From CAYJEQ01 sp964371155 (lineage in GTDB: Bacteria; Bacillota; Clostridia; Oscillospirales; Ruminococcaceae), in contig CAYJLI010000013.1 in assembly GCA_964371155.1 (NCBI GenBank), positions 1-43,647 on the forward strand: a stretch of DNA of 43,647 nucleotides, given 5' to 3'. This document shows, in pieces, positions 15,697-23,991 of the stretch; positions within the stretch are counted from its first letter, which is position 1, and each line of letters starts with the position of its first letter. A model generated the notes under the pieces. It did not search any database and had not been told where the DNA came from. It saw nothing but the letters and a program-made list of their open reading frames with translations. The position numbers and the translations under genes were made by a program.

Positions 15697-16458
15697 ATGA
15701 AAATGATTTTTATGGGAAGAAAGAAGCATGCTGCAGAATTGCTTGAATGGAGTATAAAACAAGGAATAGAAGTTGTGGCTGTCGTTACTGATAGTCATTT
15801 TGCAAATTCACCAACCGCTAAAAAAGCACTTCAGTTGCAAATCCCTGTAATTAGTATGGAGCAAGCAGAGGAAATGATAGCAGATAGAGCGGATATAGAT
15901 ATAGTTGTTTCATATTTATTTTGGAGAAAAATAAAAGAACCCCTCATTTCAGGGAGTAGATTAGGGTGCATTAATTTCCATCCAGCCCCCCTACCCGATT
16001 GGAGAGGAACAGCGGGATACAATATTGCAATACTGAATAAACTTTCAAAATGGGGAGCTACCGCTCACTATGTCGATTCAAATATTGATACTGGAGCCAT
16101 AATAAAAAAATATCAATTTGATTTTGACTGGAGATTAGAAACGGCATATTCATTAGAAGCGAAAACACAAGAGATACAAAAAGATCTATACAAAAGTGTA
16201 TTGATGGACTTAAAATTTAATCAGAAATTAGAGTCATATGAACAAACAATTGATCAAGGTATTTATGTTTCGAGAAATGAAATGGAAAATATGAAAAAAG
16301 TCGATATTCAAAATGATGATATAGATTTAAAAATACGAGCATTTTGGTTTCCGCCTTATGAAGGTGCTTATATTGAAATTTCAAACAAAAAATACACCTT
16401 GATAAATGATTTTATCCTTAAACAATTAGCCGATAAAAACACAACAAGTAATGCATAG
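15697..16458 (+). CDS. Sugar N-formyltransferase (formyl-THF dependent)
   Basis: A 253-residue protein of the methionyl-tRNA formyltransferase fold, of the size and context of sugar-nucleotide N-formyltransferases such as WbkC. The active-site triad is present: Asn93 and His95 in CINFHPAPLPDWRG and Asp131 in VDSNIDTGAII, matching the Asn/His/Asp of the ArnA formyltransferase domain. The C-terminal segment IRAFWFPPYEGAYIEI is typical of this branch. It would transfer a formyl group from N10-formyltetrahydrofolate to an amino sugar, here most likely the 4-amino group made by the EpsN/PglE-like enzyme. The gene is in line with the preceding genes and has an AAAGGA site. It is not a tRNA-Met formyltransferase: the tRNA-binding C-terminal domain is absent. 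Confidence 0.82.
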   Translation: MKMIFMGRKKHAAELLEWSIKQGIEVVAVVTDSHFANSPTAKKALQLQIPVISMEQAEEMIADRADIDIVVSYLFWRKIKEPLISGSRLGCINFHPAPLPDWRGTAGYNIAILNKLSKWGATAHYVDSNIDTGAIIKKYQFDFDWRLETAYSLEAKTQEIQKDLYKSVLMDLKFNQKLESYEQTIDQGIYVSRNEMENMKKVDIQNDDIDLKIRAFWFPPYEGAYIEISNKKYTLINDFILKQLADKNTTSNA

Positions 16459-16527
16459 AAAATGAATATACACGTATAAACTGGTATTAAAGATTGTGAT
16501 TTTTATGCAAACCCAACGAGGTAATAA

Positions 16528-17778
16528 ATGGGAAAAAATATATGGATAATGAACCACTATGCCACGGGTATGTTTGATGAAAAAGGTGGCAGGCATTATA
16601 ATTTTGCAAAATATTTAACTGCTAAGGGGTATAGCCCCACCATTTTTTGTGCCAATGTATATCATAACTCGGATAAGGTGCTTGATTTAAAGGGCAAAGC
16701 ATACAGCGAAAACTGTGACGAAAACACCAAAATAGTCTATGTGAAAACCACTCCATACACAGGAAATGGAATTTCAAGAGTTAAAAACATGGCGTTTTTT
16801 GCTAAAAACTTAATGCAAGTAGCAAAACAGTATATAAAATCTGGTGCAGAAAATCCCGATGTAATTCTTGCATCGAGCGTGCATCCGCTCACCTGTGTAG
16901 CAGGGGTATTTATTGCTAAAAGGCTAAAAGTGCCATGCATAGTTGAAATTAGAGATTTATGGCCTGAGAGCATAGTAGCCTATTCAAGCCGTTTCACCAA
17001 AACTCATCCACTTATCAAGCTTTTGTATATGCTCGAAAAGTGGATTTACAAAAAATCGGACGCTCTTATCTTCACCATGCAGGGCGGAGCAGATTATATA
17101 AAAGACATGGGTTGGGATAAGGACATTGACCTTTCCAAAGTGCACCACATAAACAACGGCGTAGATTTAGAAACCTTTGACTACAATAAGGATAATTTTA
17201 TAACAGAAGACATAGACCTTGAAAATAACGATATATTTAAAGTTGTGTACACTGGCTCTATTAGACGAGTAAATAACCTCGGCATACTCCTCGATGCGGC
17301 AAAGCTCATAACAGAGCCTAAAATAAAACTGCTCATCTGGGGTGGTGGCGATGAGCTTGAAGCATTAAAACAAAGGGTTATTGATGAAAATATCACAAAT
17401 GTGGTCTTTAAGGGAAGTGTGGATAAAAAATATGTGCCCTACATTTTGAGTAGGGCTGATGTGAATTTATCACATTATTCCTATTCTGAAATAAATCGAT
17501 ATGGTACAAGTAGAAATAAGATGTTTGAGTATTTAGCTTCTAATAAATCAGTAATTTCCACCGAGTGGGATAAATATGAGCTTATTAAAAAGCATTTTTG
17601 TGGAGTTTCAATGCAATGTGATAATGCAGAAGAAATTGCTTCACTTATAAATCAAATGTATAATACCGATGATACCACAAAAAAAATCATGGCGTCTAAC
17701 GCCCGAGAAACCGCCAAAGAATACGACTTTAAAGTCCTTACAGACAAACTAATAGATATAATAAATCAACTGCCATAA
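16528..17778 (+). CDS. Glycosyltransferase family 4 (WbuB-like)
   Basis: A 416-residue GT-B glycosyltransferase. The N-terminal half has the WbuB-type opening IWIMNHYATG followed by GGRHYNFAKYL, and the segment VEIRDLWPESIVAYS. The C-terminal half contains VYTGSIRRVNNLGILLDAAKL, LLIWGGGDELEALKQ and the nucleotide-sugar binding region around NRYGTSRNKMFEYLASNKSVI. It acts on the cytoplasmic face of the membrane, adding a sugar to the lipid-linked intermediate. Donor and acceptor cannot be assigned. The start ATG follows GAGG. The next gene follows 19 bases after its stop. Confidence 0.88.
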   Translation: MGKNIWIMNHYATGMFDEKGGRHYNFAKYLTAKGYSPTIFCANVYHNSDKVLDLKGKAYSENCDENTKIVYVKTTPYTGNGISRVKNMAFFAKNLMQVAKQYIKSGAENPDVILASSVHPLTCVAGVFIAKRLKVPCIVEIRDLWPESIVAYSSRFTKTHPLIKLLYMLEKWIYKKSDALIFTMQGGADYIKDMGWDKDIDLSKVHHINNGVDLETFDYNKDNFITEDIDLENNDIFKVVYTGSIRRVNNLGILLDAAKLITEPKIKLLIWGGGDELEALKQRVIDENITNVVFKGSVDKKYVPYILSRADVNLSHYSYSEINRYGTSRNKMFEYLASNKSVISTEWDKYELIKKHFCGVSMQCDNAEEIASLINQMYNTDDTTKKIMASNARETAKEYDFKVLTDKLIDIINQLP

Positions 17779-17797
17779 ATTAAAGGAGCTTAAATAA

Positions 17798-18964
17798 ATG
17801 AAAATTACTGTTGTGGGAGCAGGGTATGTAGGGCTGTCAAATGCAGTACTACTCTCCACTAAATATAGTGTAAAAGTAATTGATATAGTGGCTGAAAAAG
17901 TTGCTATGCTAAATAATCATCAGTCACCAATAGAAGATGAATATATAAAAGATTACCTTGCAAATAAAGAGCTTGACTTAACCGCTACAACCGATAAAAA
18001 AATTGCATATAAAGATGCTGAATTTATAATAATCTGCACACCAACCGATTATGATGAAAACACCGAGCTACTCGATACCTCAAGTATTGATACCACAATA
18101 AAAGATGTTTTAGAGATTAACAAAGAGGCTACCATTGTAATTCGCTCAACTATTCCGATAGGCTATGTGGATATGGCAAGAAAACGCTTTGAAAAAGAAA
18201 ATATCTTTTTTGCACCCGAATTTTTAAGAGAAGGTAAGGCACTCGAAGATAATCTCTACCCCTCGAGGATAGTCGTTGGTAGCCATAGTGCAGAGGCTGA
18301 GAAATTTGCAGAATTACTCACAAGTTGTGCACTCTCAGAAGATATTCCCGTGGTGCTTACCGACACGGTTGAAGCTGAGTCCATAAAACTCTTTGCAAAC
18401 ACATATCTTGCTATGAGGGTGTCGTTTTTTAATGAGCTTGACACATATGCAGAGCTTAAAGGACTTGATGCTAAGCAAATTGTAGACGGCGTATGCCTCG
18501 ACCCAAGAATAGGGCATAGATATAATAATCCCTCCTTTGGTTATGGGGGATACTGCCTACCAAAGGACTCAAAGCAACTTAAATCAAATTTTAAGGGAAT
18601 ACCAAACGATGTTATATCGGCGGTTGTAAATGCAAATGATACAAGAAAAGAGCACATTACACAGCAAATAATTAAAAAAAATCCCAAAGTTGTGGGCATA
18701 TATAGGCTGATAGCTAAGACTGAAACAGATAATTTTAGGCAGTCGGCTATTTTAGATGTTATCCAAAAGCTAAAAAATAGCAAAATACCGCTTGTGATAT
18801 ATGAGCCAACTTTGTCCGATGAAACATTTATGGGTGTGGATGTAATTAAAGATTTAGCGGAATTTAAGTCCACTTGCGAAGTGATAGTTGCAAATAGATT
18901 TGCGGACGAACTCAGAGATGTAGAGGAAAAAGTGTACACCAAAGATTTATACTTTAGAGATTAG
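17798..18964 (+). CDS. UDP-glucose/UDP-sugar 6-dehydrogenase (Ugd-type)
   Basis: A 388-residue NAD-dependent dehydrogenase that oxidises C6 of a UDP-hexose to the uronic acid in two steps. Rossmann motif ITVVGAGYVGLS, CTPTDYDE, IRSTIPIGY, FAPEFLREGKALEDNLYPSRIVVG, the substrate-binding KLFANTYLAMRVSFFNELD and the catalytic cysteine in FGYGGYCLPKDSKQL (Cys253). Its length and motifs match the Ugd group (UDP-glucose to UDP-glucuronate). Its neighbours encode WbpE-, WbpD- and WbpB-like proteins, whose pathway begins with UDP-N-acetylglucosamine 6-dehydrogenase (WbpA), so the real substrate could be UDP-GlcNAc. A good AAAGGAG site precedes the ATG. Confidence 0.92.
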   Translation: MKITVVGAGYVGLSNAVLLSTKYSVKVIDIVAEKVAMLNNHQSPIEDEYIKDYLANKELDLTATTDKKIAYKDAEFIIICTPTDYDENTELLDTSSIDTTIKDVLEINKEATIVIRSTIPIGYVDMARKRFEKENIFFAPEFLREGKALEDNLYPSRIVVGSHSAEAEKFAELLTSCALSEDIPVVLTDTVEAESIKLFANTYLAMRVSFFNELDTYAELKGLDAKQIVDGVCLDPRIGHRYNNPSFGYGGYCLPKDSKQLKSNFKGIPNDVISAVVNANDTRKEHITQQIIKKNPKVVGIYRLIAKTETDNFRQSAILDVIQKLKNSKIPLVIYEPTLSDETFMGVDVIKDLAEFKSTCEVIVANRFADELRDVEEKVYTKDLYFRD

Positions 18965-18975
18965 AGGGGAAAAGT

Positions 18976-20100
18976 ATGCAGTTTATAGATTTAAAGTCCC
19001 AGTACAGGGCACTAAAAGATGAAATAGATAGCTCCATACATGCAGTGCTCGACCATGGGCAGTACATCATGGGCAAAGAAGTTGCAGAATTTGAAGAAAT
19101 GCTCTGCGATTACACAGGAGTAAAGCACAGCATAACCTGTGCAAACGGCACCGACGCACTCCAGATGGTATTCATGGCTTTTGGAATAGGCAGTGGGGAT
19201 GCGGTATTTTGCCCAAATGTCACATTTATTGCGAGTGTGGAGCCTGCCTGCATGCTCGGGGCTACGCCAGTTTTTTGCGATATAGAAGAAGACAGCTATA
19301 ATATCTGTCCTAAATCCCTTGTGCGTCAAATTGAAAATGTAAAGAGAAAAGGTGTGCACAAGCCAAAAGCTGTTGTAGCGGTGGATTTTTTGGGAAATCC
19401 CTGCGATTTTGATGAGCTAAGGGCGGTATGTGATAGATATAATTTACTGCTAATCGAAGATGCGGCACAGGGCTTTGGTGCGTCCTATAAAGGGGGAAAA
19501 TGCTGTTCTTTCGGGGATATTGCCACTACCTCATTCTTCCCAGCCAAGCCACTTGGTTGCTATGGGGACGGCGGTGCGGTTTTTACCGATAACGACGAAA
19601 TCGCCGAGGTGATAAAATCAATCAGAGTACATGGCAAAGGCTCGTCTAAATACGATAATGTAAGAGTGGGCACAAATTCAAGGCTTGACACAATTCAAGC
19701 GGCGATTTTAAAGGTTAAGCTAAAGGCACTGAAAGAATACGAAATAAATAACAGGCAGGAAATCGCCGAGTATTACAACAATGCGTTTAAAGATAAATTT
19801 ATCACCCCGTTCGTGGGAGAAGAAAACATCTCCGCCTATGCACAATATGCGCTTTTAGCAAAGGATAAGGAGCAGAGGGATAAAATTATCACAGCTTTAA
19901 ATGAGGCTAATATCCCAAACATGGTATACTACCCAACGCCACAACATCTTCTGAAAGTGTTTGAGGGAAATCCTTATTTAGAGGAAGACTTTAAAAACTC
20001 GGTGTCATATTGCGAGAGGACATTTAGCCTACCGTTCCATCCATATCTGAGCGATGCCGAGCAGGATGAGATAATAAAGGCTGTTTTGGAGGCTGTGTAA
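18976..20100 (+). CDS. WbpE-like UDP-3-keto-GlcNAcA aminotransferase (DegT family)
   Basis: A 374-residue PLP aminotransferase. The start MQFIDLKSQYRALK, HGQYIMGKEVAEFE, ANGTDALQM, LIEDAAQGFGASYKG (Asp162) and TSFFPAKPLGCYGDGGA with the PLP lysine at 191 are characteristic of the WbpE/WlbC group. These make the 3-amino derivative of UDP-N-acetylglucosaminuronic acid from the 3-keto intermediate. The next gene is the matching N-acetyltransferase, whose ATG shares its first base with this gene's stop codon, and a WbpB-like dehydrogenase lies two genes downstream. Third DegT-type aminotransferase of the locus; the three are clearly distinct in sequence. Confidence 0.9.
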   Translation: MQFIDLKSQYRALKDEIDSSIHAVLDHGQYIMGKEVAEFEEMLCDYTGVKHSITCANGTDALQMVFMAFGIGSGDAVFCPNVTFIASVEPACMLGATPVFCDIEEDSYNICPKSLVRQIENVKRKGVHKPKAVVAVDFLGNPCDFDELRAVCDRYNLLLIEDAAQGFGASYKGGKCCSFGDIATTSFFPAKPLGCYGDGGAVFTDNDEIAEVIKSIRVHGKGSSKYDNVRVGTNSRLDTIQAAILKVKLKALKEYEINNRQEIAEYYNNAFKDKFITPFVGEENISAYAQYALLAKDKEQRDKIITALNEANIPNMVYYPTPQHLLKVFEGNPYLEEDFKNSVSYCERTFSLPFHPYLSDAEQDEIIKAVLEAV

Positions 20101-20666
20101 TGGATTATTTTGTGCATGAGAGCAGTTATATTGATGAGGGCTGTGAAATTGGAAGCGGTACGAAAATATGGCATTTCAGCCATATCATGAAGGACTGCAA
20201 AATAGGGAAAAACTGCAATATCGGGCAGAATGTAGTTATCTCGCCGACTGTTGTAATCGGAAACGGAGTTAAAATCCAAAATAATGTTTCGCTATATGGT
20301 GGTGCAGTTTTGGAAGATGGAGTATTTTTAGGCCCTTCATGCGTTTTTACAAATGTGATAAATCCAAGGGCATTTATTGAAAGAAAAGATGAATTTAGGG
20401 ACACTCTTATAAAAGAAGGGGCGTCCGTTGGAGCAAATGCCACCATTGTATGTGGTTATACAATAGGAAAATATGCGCTTATTGGTGCAGGTGCAGTCGT
20501 TACAAAAGATGTACCCGATTATGCACTCATGGTGGGAAATCCAGCAAGGGTTAAAGGATATGTCTGCAAATGTGGAAATAAGATAGAGTTTATTGATAAT
20601 TTCGCAAAATGCGGTGCCTGTGGGGATGAGTATATTAAAGAAGATGGCGTTGTAGCGGGAAGATAG
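20100..20666 (+). CDS. WbpD/WlbB-like 3-amino-sugar N-acetyltransferase
   Basis: A 188-residue left-handed beta-helix acetyltransferase. Hexapeptide repeats run from about residue 8 to 150 (for example IGSGTKIWHFSHI, IGKNCNIGQNVVI, VGANATIVCG). The N-terminus, GTKIWHFSHIM and the segment NVINPRAF are hallmarks of the WbpD family, which uses acetyl-CoA to acetylate the 3-amino group of UDP-GlcNAc3NA. The C-terminus adds a small putative zinc module, CKCGNKIEF with a second CGAC pair. The gene overlaps the aminotransferase by one base (TAATG), so translation is coupled. It would complete UDP-2,3-diacetamido-2,3-dideoxy-glucuronate. Confidence 0.92.
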   Translation: MDYFVHESSYIDEGCEIGSGTKIWHFSHIMKDCKIGKNCNIGQNVVISPTVVIGNGVKIQNNVSLYGGAVLEDGVFLGPSCVFTNVINPRAFIERKDEFRDTLIKEGASVGANATIVCGYTIGKYALIGAGAVVTKDVPDYALMVGNPARVKGYVCKCGNKIEFIDNFAKCGACGDEYIKEDGVVAGR

Positions 20667-20686
20667 TTACAATGAGGAGAAGATCT

Positions 20687-21799
20687 ATGATTAAAGTGTG
20701 CCATATGACATCTGTGCATAAAAGCCAAGATGTTCGTATACTAAAAAAGCAGTGTACAAGCCTTGCAAAAGCTGGGTATGAGGTATACTTAGTAGCCAAA
20801 GGAGAGAGCTACACCGAAAATGGTGTAAATGTGGTTGGTGTTGGCGAAGTAGGTGGTGGAAGACTTTCGAGAATGACAAAGCAGGCTAAATTGGTATATG
20901 AAAAAGCCATAGAGCTGGGTTGTGACATATATCAGATACATGATCCAGAGCTTTTGCCATATGTGCATAAACTTAAAAATAAAGGCAAAAAAGTTATATT
21001 CGACAGTCATGAAGATTATGTAGCACAAATAAAGCATAAGCACTACATACCAAAAATATTAAGCAGTACAGTAGCAAACCTTTTTGGAGTATATCAAAAT
21101 CTAATTTTTAAAAAATTAGATGCAGTTATTTTCCCTTGTCTGATTAATGGAAAAGATATTTTTGAAGATAAATGCAAAAAATCTATTATACTCGGAAATC
21201 AGCCCCTTATAGAAGAGCTTTATGATAATTATGATGAAAATAACCAAAAGATAGCAAATACAGTTTGCTATGTAGGGGGACTAACATATAAAAGAGGCAT
21301 AAAACATTTGATATTAGCGTCTGCAAAAGCAAATGCTAAGACAATTTTAGGTGGTAACTTTATGCCAAAAGCATTTGAAGATGAAATGGTGAAAATGCCT
21401 GAGTTTAAATCAGTTGATTTTAGAGGCTTTTGTGACCGAAAAGAAGTGCTAAATGTATATAAGCAGTCCATGATAGGCATGTCAACACTTTTAACAGTAG
21501 GACAACAGAATATTTTAGACAATTTTGTAACCAAAATCTACGAATATATGTCAATGGGTCTACCTGTAATAATGTCGGATTACCCATATGCAAGAAAAAT
21601 AAACGAAAAATACAATTTCGCAATACTTGTAAACCCCGAAGACACCGACGAAATCGCAAATGCAATTACATATCTACTAAACAATCCTGAAATTGCAAAA
21701 GAAATGGGACAAAACGGCAGAAGGGCAGTGCTTGAGGAATTCAACTGGGGCATAGAGGAGAAGAAACTTTTAAAACTATACGAGGAGCTAAGCAGATGA
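20687..21799 (+). CDS. Glycosyltransferase, family 4 type
   Basis: A 370-residue GT-B glycosyltransferase. N-terminal features are VCHMTSVHKSQDVRILKKQC and the dipeptide-rich DIYQIHDPELLPYVHKL with FDSHEDY. The C-terminal donor domain has VCYVGGLTYKRGIKHLI, KIYEYMSMGLPVIMSDYPYARK and VNPEDTDEIANAI. The acidic residue pattern of the retaining GT4 family is partly visible. Start ATG at 20687 follows GGAG with seven bases; an ATG five codons earlier sits inside the leader. The stop overlaps the next gene by four bases. The sugar donor is unknown; one product of the WbpBED branch is a candidate because its genes surround it. Confidence 0.86.
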   Translation: MIKVCHMTSVHKSQDVRILKKQCTSLAKAGYEVYLVAKGESYTENGVNVVGVGEVGGGRLSRMTKQAKLVYEKAIELGCDIYQIHDPELLPYVHKLKNKGKKVIFDSHEDYVAQIKHKHYIPKILSSTVANLFGVYQNLIFKKLDAVIFPCLINGKDIFEDKCKKSIILGNQPLIEELYDNYDENNQKIANTVCYVGGLTYKRGIKHLILASAKANAKTILGGNFMPKAFEDEMVKMPEFKSVDFRGFCDRKEVLNVYKQSMIGMSTLLTVGQQNILDNFVTKIYEYMSMGLPVIMSDYPYARKINEKYNFAILVNPEDTDEIANAITYLLNNPEIAKEMGQNGRRAVLEEFNWGIEEKKLLKLYEELSR

Positions 21800-22860
21800 A
21801 CTACGCATTAATCGGCTGTGGACGAATTTCCACAAACCATATAAGGGCATGCATAGAAAATGGCATAAATATCACAGCGCTTTGCGATGTAAAGCCCGAA
21901 AATATTGAAAGCCTACTTGTAAAACATTCACCCTTAAATGACACTAATATAAAAAGATACACCGACTACAAAGAAATGATAAAAAATGAAGCTATCGACT
22001 TTGTGTCGATAGCTACTGAAAGCGGAAGCCATGCGGAGATTGCACTTTTTTGCATAGAAAATGGCGTGCATGTGATTATCGAAAAGCCTATGGCGATGAG
22101 CATAGAGGACTGTGATAAAATAATAAAGCTTTCAGATAAAAATAATGTGAAAGTGTCCGCCTGCCATCAAAATAGATTTAATGAGTCGGTACAAAAGCTA
22201 AAACAGGCGGTGGATGCTGGCAAATTCGGCAGAATATCCCACGCTACTGTGCATGTTCGCTGGAATAGAAACAAGGACTACTACACCCAAGCACCTTGGC
22301 GTGGTACATGGGCAGAGGACGGCGGTGCACTAATGAATCAGTGCATACATGGAATCGATTTAATCCGCTGGATTATGGGGGATGAAATCGAGGAAATATA
22401 CGGTGTAACAAGGCAGGTGCTCCACGACTATTTAGAGTGTGAAGATGTGGGGCTTGCAATTGTTAAGTTTAAAAATGGCAGTATCGCAAGTATTGAGGGC
22501 ACTACAAATGTATATCCGAAAAACCTTGAAGAGACTGTGTATATATTCGGTGAAAATGGCACAGCAAAGCTCGGTGGCAAATCAGCAAACACAATAGACA
22601 TATGGGAATTTGCAGATAGTAGTGAAAACTTCACAGGCTTTGAGGAAGAAACTGAAAATGTATATGGCAATGGGCATGTGTCAGTTTGGGCTGATTTTGT
22701 ACAGGCGATAGAAGAAGACAGAGCTCCATATATAGATGCTTATGCAGGCAAAAGAGCGGTGGAGAATGTGCTCGCAATTTATAAGTCGTCCAAAGAGGGT
22801 GTGGCTGTGAAACTACCGCTTTCAGGTGTTAAGAGTACCGATTTTGAAGGGATGTTTTGA
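21796..22860 (+). CDS. WbpB-like Gfo/Idh/MocA oxidoreductase
   Basis: A 354-residue NAD(P)-dependent sugar oxidoreductase. Rossmann start YALIGCGRISTNHIRAC, then FVSIATESGSHAEIAL, HVIIEKPMAMSIEDCD (the EKP motif with catalytic lysine) and the substrate segment DGGALMNQCIHGIDLIRWIMGDE with the catalytic histidine. In the WbpB group the enzyme oxidises C3 of UDP-GlcNAcA to the 3-keto sugar, which WbpE then aminates. The presence of WbpE- and WbpD-like genes just upstream supports that role. It overlaps the preceding glycosyltransferase by ATGA. Confidence 0.9.
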   Translation: MNYALIGCGRISTNHIRACIENGINITALCDVKPENIESLLVKHSPLNDTNIKRYTDYKEMIKNEAIDFVSIATESGSHAEIALFCIENGVHVIIEKPMAMSIEDCDKIIKLSDKNNVKVSACHQNRFNESVQKLKQAVDAGKFGRISHATVHVRWNRNKDYYTQAPWRGTWAEDGGALMNQCIHGIDLIRWIMGDEIEEIYGVTRQVLHDYLECEDVGLAIVKFKNGSIASIEGTTNVYPKNLEETVYIFGENGTAKLGGKSANTIDIWEFADSSENFTGFEEETENVYGNGHVSVWADFVQAIEEDRAPYIDAYAGKRAVENVLAIYKSSKEGVAVKLPLSGVKSTDFEGMF

Positions 22861-22863
22861 TTT

Positions 22864-23991
22864 TTGAGAGTTTTATTAGTTTGTGGAACTTATACCAATG
22901 GAATAAAAATTGTATCTAAAGACTTCGTTCACCATCAAGCCATTGAACTTAAAAAAAGAGGAATAGATATCGCAATACTCTCACTTGACATGCGCTCTAT
23001 TAGACGAAAGAGAAAGCTTGGCATAAATGAATATGTAATAGACGGCATACCGATATATGTCGCTGCATTTCCATGTGGCCCAGTAAAAGGTATGCTCGAA
23101 TTTGTTAGCCAAAAAATGGCTGCGATTGCCTACAAGCGAGTGATAAAAAAATGGGGAAAGCCCGATATTATTCATGGGCACTTTTCAGGGAATTCATATG
23201 CGGTAATGCAGATAGCTAAAAAAAATAATATACCACTGATTACCACTGAGCATGGAACTAATATTTTAAATATAAATCGAAAGAGTGACACCGAGAAAAA
23301 AGCTTATGCTGTTTACAAAAATTCGGATAGAGTAATTTGTGTGAGCACTGCTCTAAAAAATGCAGTCTCAGAGTTTTATAATGGTAAAGTAGATATAATT
23401 CCAAATATTCTCTCAAGCAATTTTAAGCTCATTTCGACTGAAAAAAGTAAAGAATTTACCTTTATAACGGTATCAAATTTAGTGCCACACAAAAATGTTG
23501 ATTTAGTAATAAAAGCATTTGCAAAATTTATACAAGCCGTACCAAATGCAAGGCTTATAATTGCAGGTGATGGCAGTGAAATGCCTAAGTTGACTCAATT
23601 AGCTAAAGATTTAAATGTCCTTGAAAAGGTAGAGTTTAAAGGCAGAGTAGAAAATAGTCTTTTGCCCCATATGTATAATAGTGCACATTGCTTTGTTTTA
23701 CCATCAAAGTATGAAACATTCGGAGTTGTATACATAGAAGCAATGGCATGCGGATTGCCCGTGATTACAACAAGCAATACTGCTGAAAATGGAATTGTAA
23801 ATAGTGGCAATGGAATTGCAGTGGAGAGCTATACGGAAGACAATGTGCTAAAAGCTATGAAATATGTTTACGATAATTATGAAAATTACTCGCCAAATGA
23901 AATTTCAGAAGAATGTATAAATAAATATTGCGCTGATATTGTTTCGAAACAGATAATGGAAGTGTATGGAGAGGCTTTGGATAATGGCTAA
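22864..23991 (+). CDS. Glycosyltransferase family 4
   Basis: A 375-residue GT4 glycosyltransferase. It opens MRVLLVCGTYTNG, has DIIHGHFSGNSYAVMQIAKK and TTEHGTN in the acceptor domain, and a standard donor domain: VSNLVPHKNVDLVIKAF, LIIAGDGSEMPKL, VEFKGRVENSLLPHMYNSA and the E-x7-E motif within SKYETFGVVYIEAMACGLPVI. The start is TTG at 22864, three bases after the upstream stop codon, with AAGGG 12 bases before it. From here to 29157 the DNA becomes visibly more AT-rich than the preceding genes. The donor sugar is unknown. Confidence 0.9.
   Translation: MRVLLVCGTYTNGIKIVSKDFVHHQAIELKKRGIDIAILSLDMRSIRRKRKLGINEYVIDGIPIYVAAFPCGPVKGMLEFVSQKMAAIAYKRVIKKWGKPDIIHGHFSGNSYAVMQIAKKNNIPLITTEHGTNILNINRKSDTEKKAYAVYKNSDRVICVSTALKNAVSEFYNGKVDIIPNILSSNFKLISTEKSKEFTFITVSNLVPHKNVDLVIKAFAKFIQAVPNARLIIAGDGSEMPKLTQLAKDLNVLEKVEFKGRVENSLLPHMYNSAHCFVLPSKYETFGVVYIEAMACGLPVITTSNTAENGIVNSGNGIAVESYTEDNVLKAMKYVYDNYENYSPNEISEECINKYCADIVSKQIMEVYGEALDNG

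Noticed and set aside
15697..16458. Methionyl-tRNA formyltransferase (fmt)
   Set aside because: The C-terminal tRNA-binding domain is missing, the length is about 60 residues short, and the gene is embedded in a polysaccharide locus.
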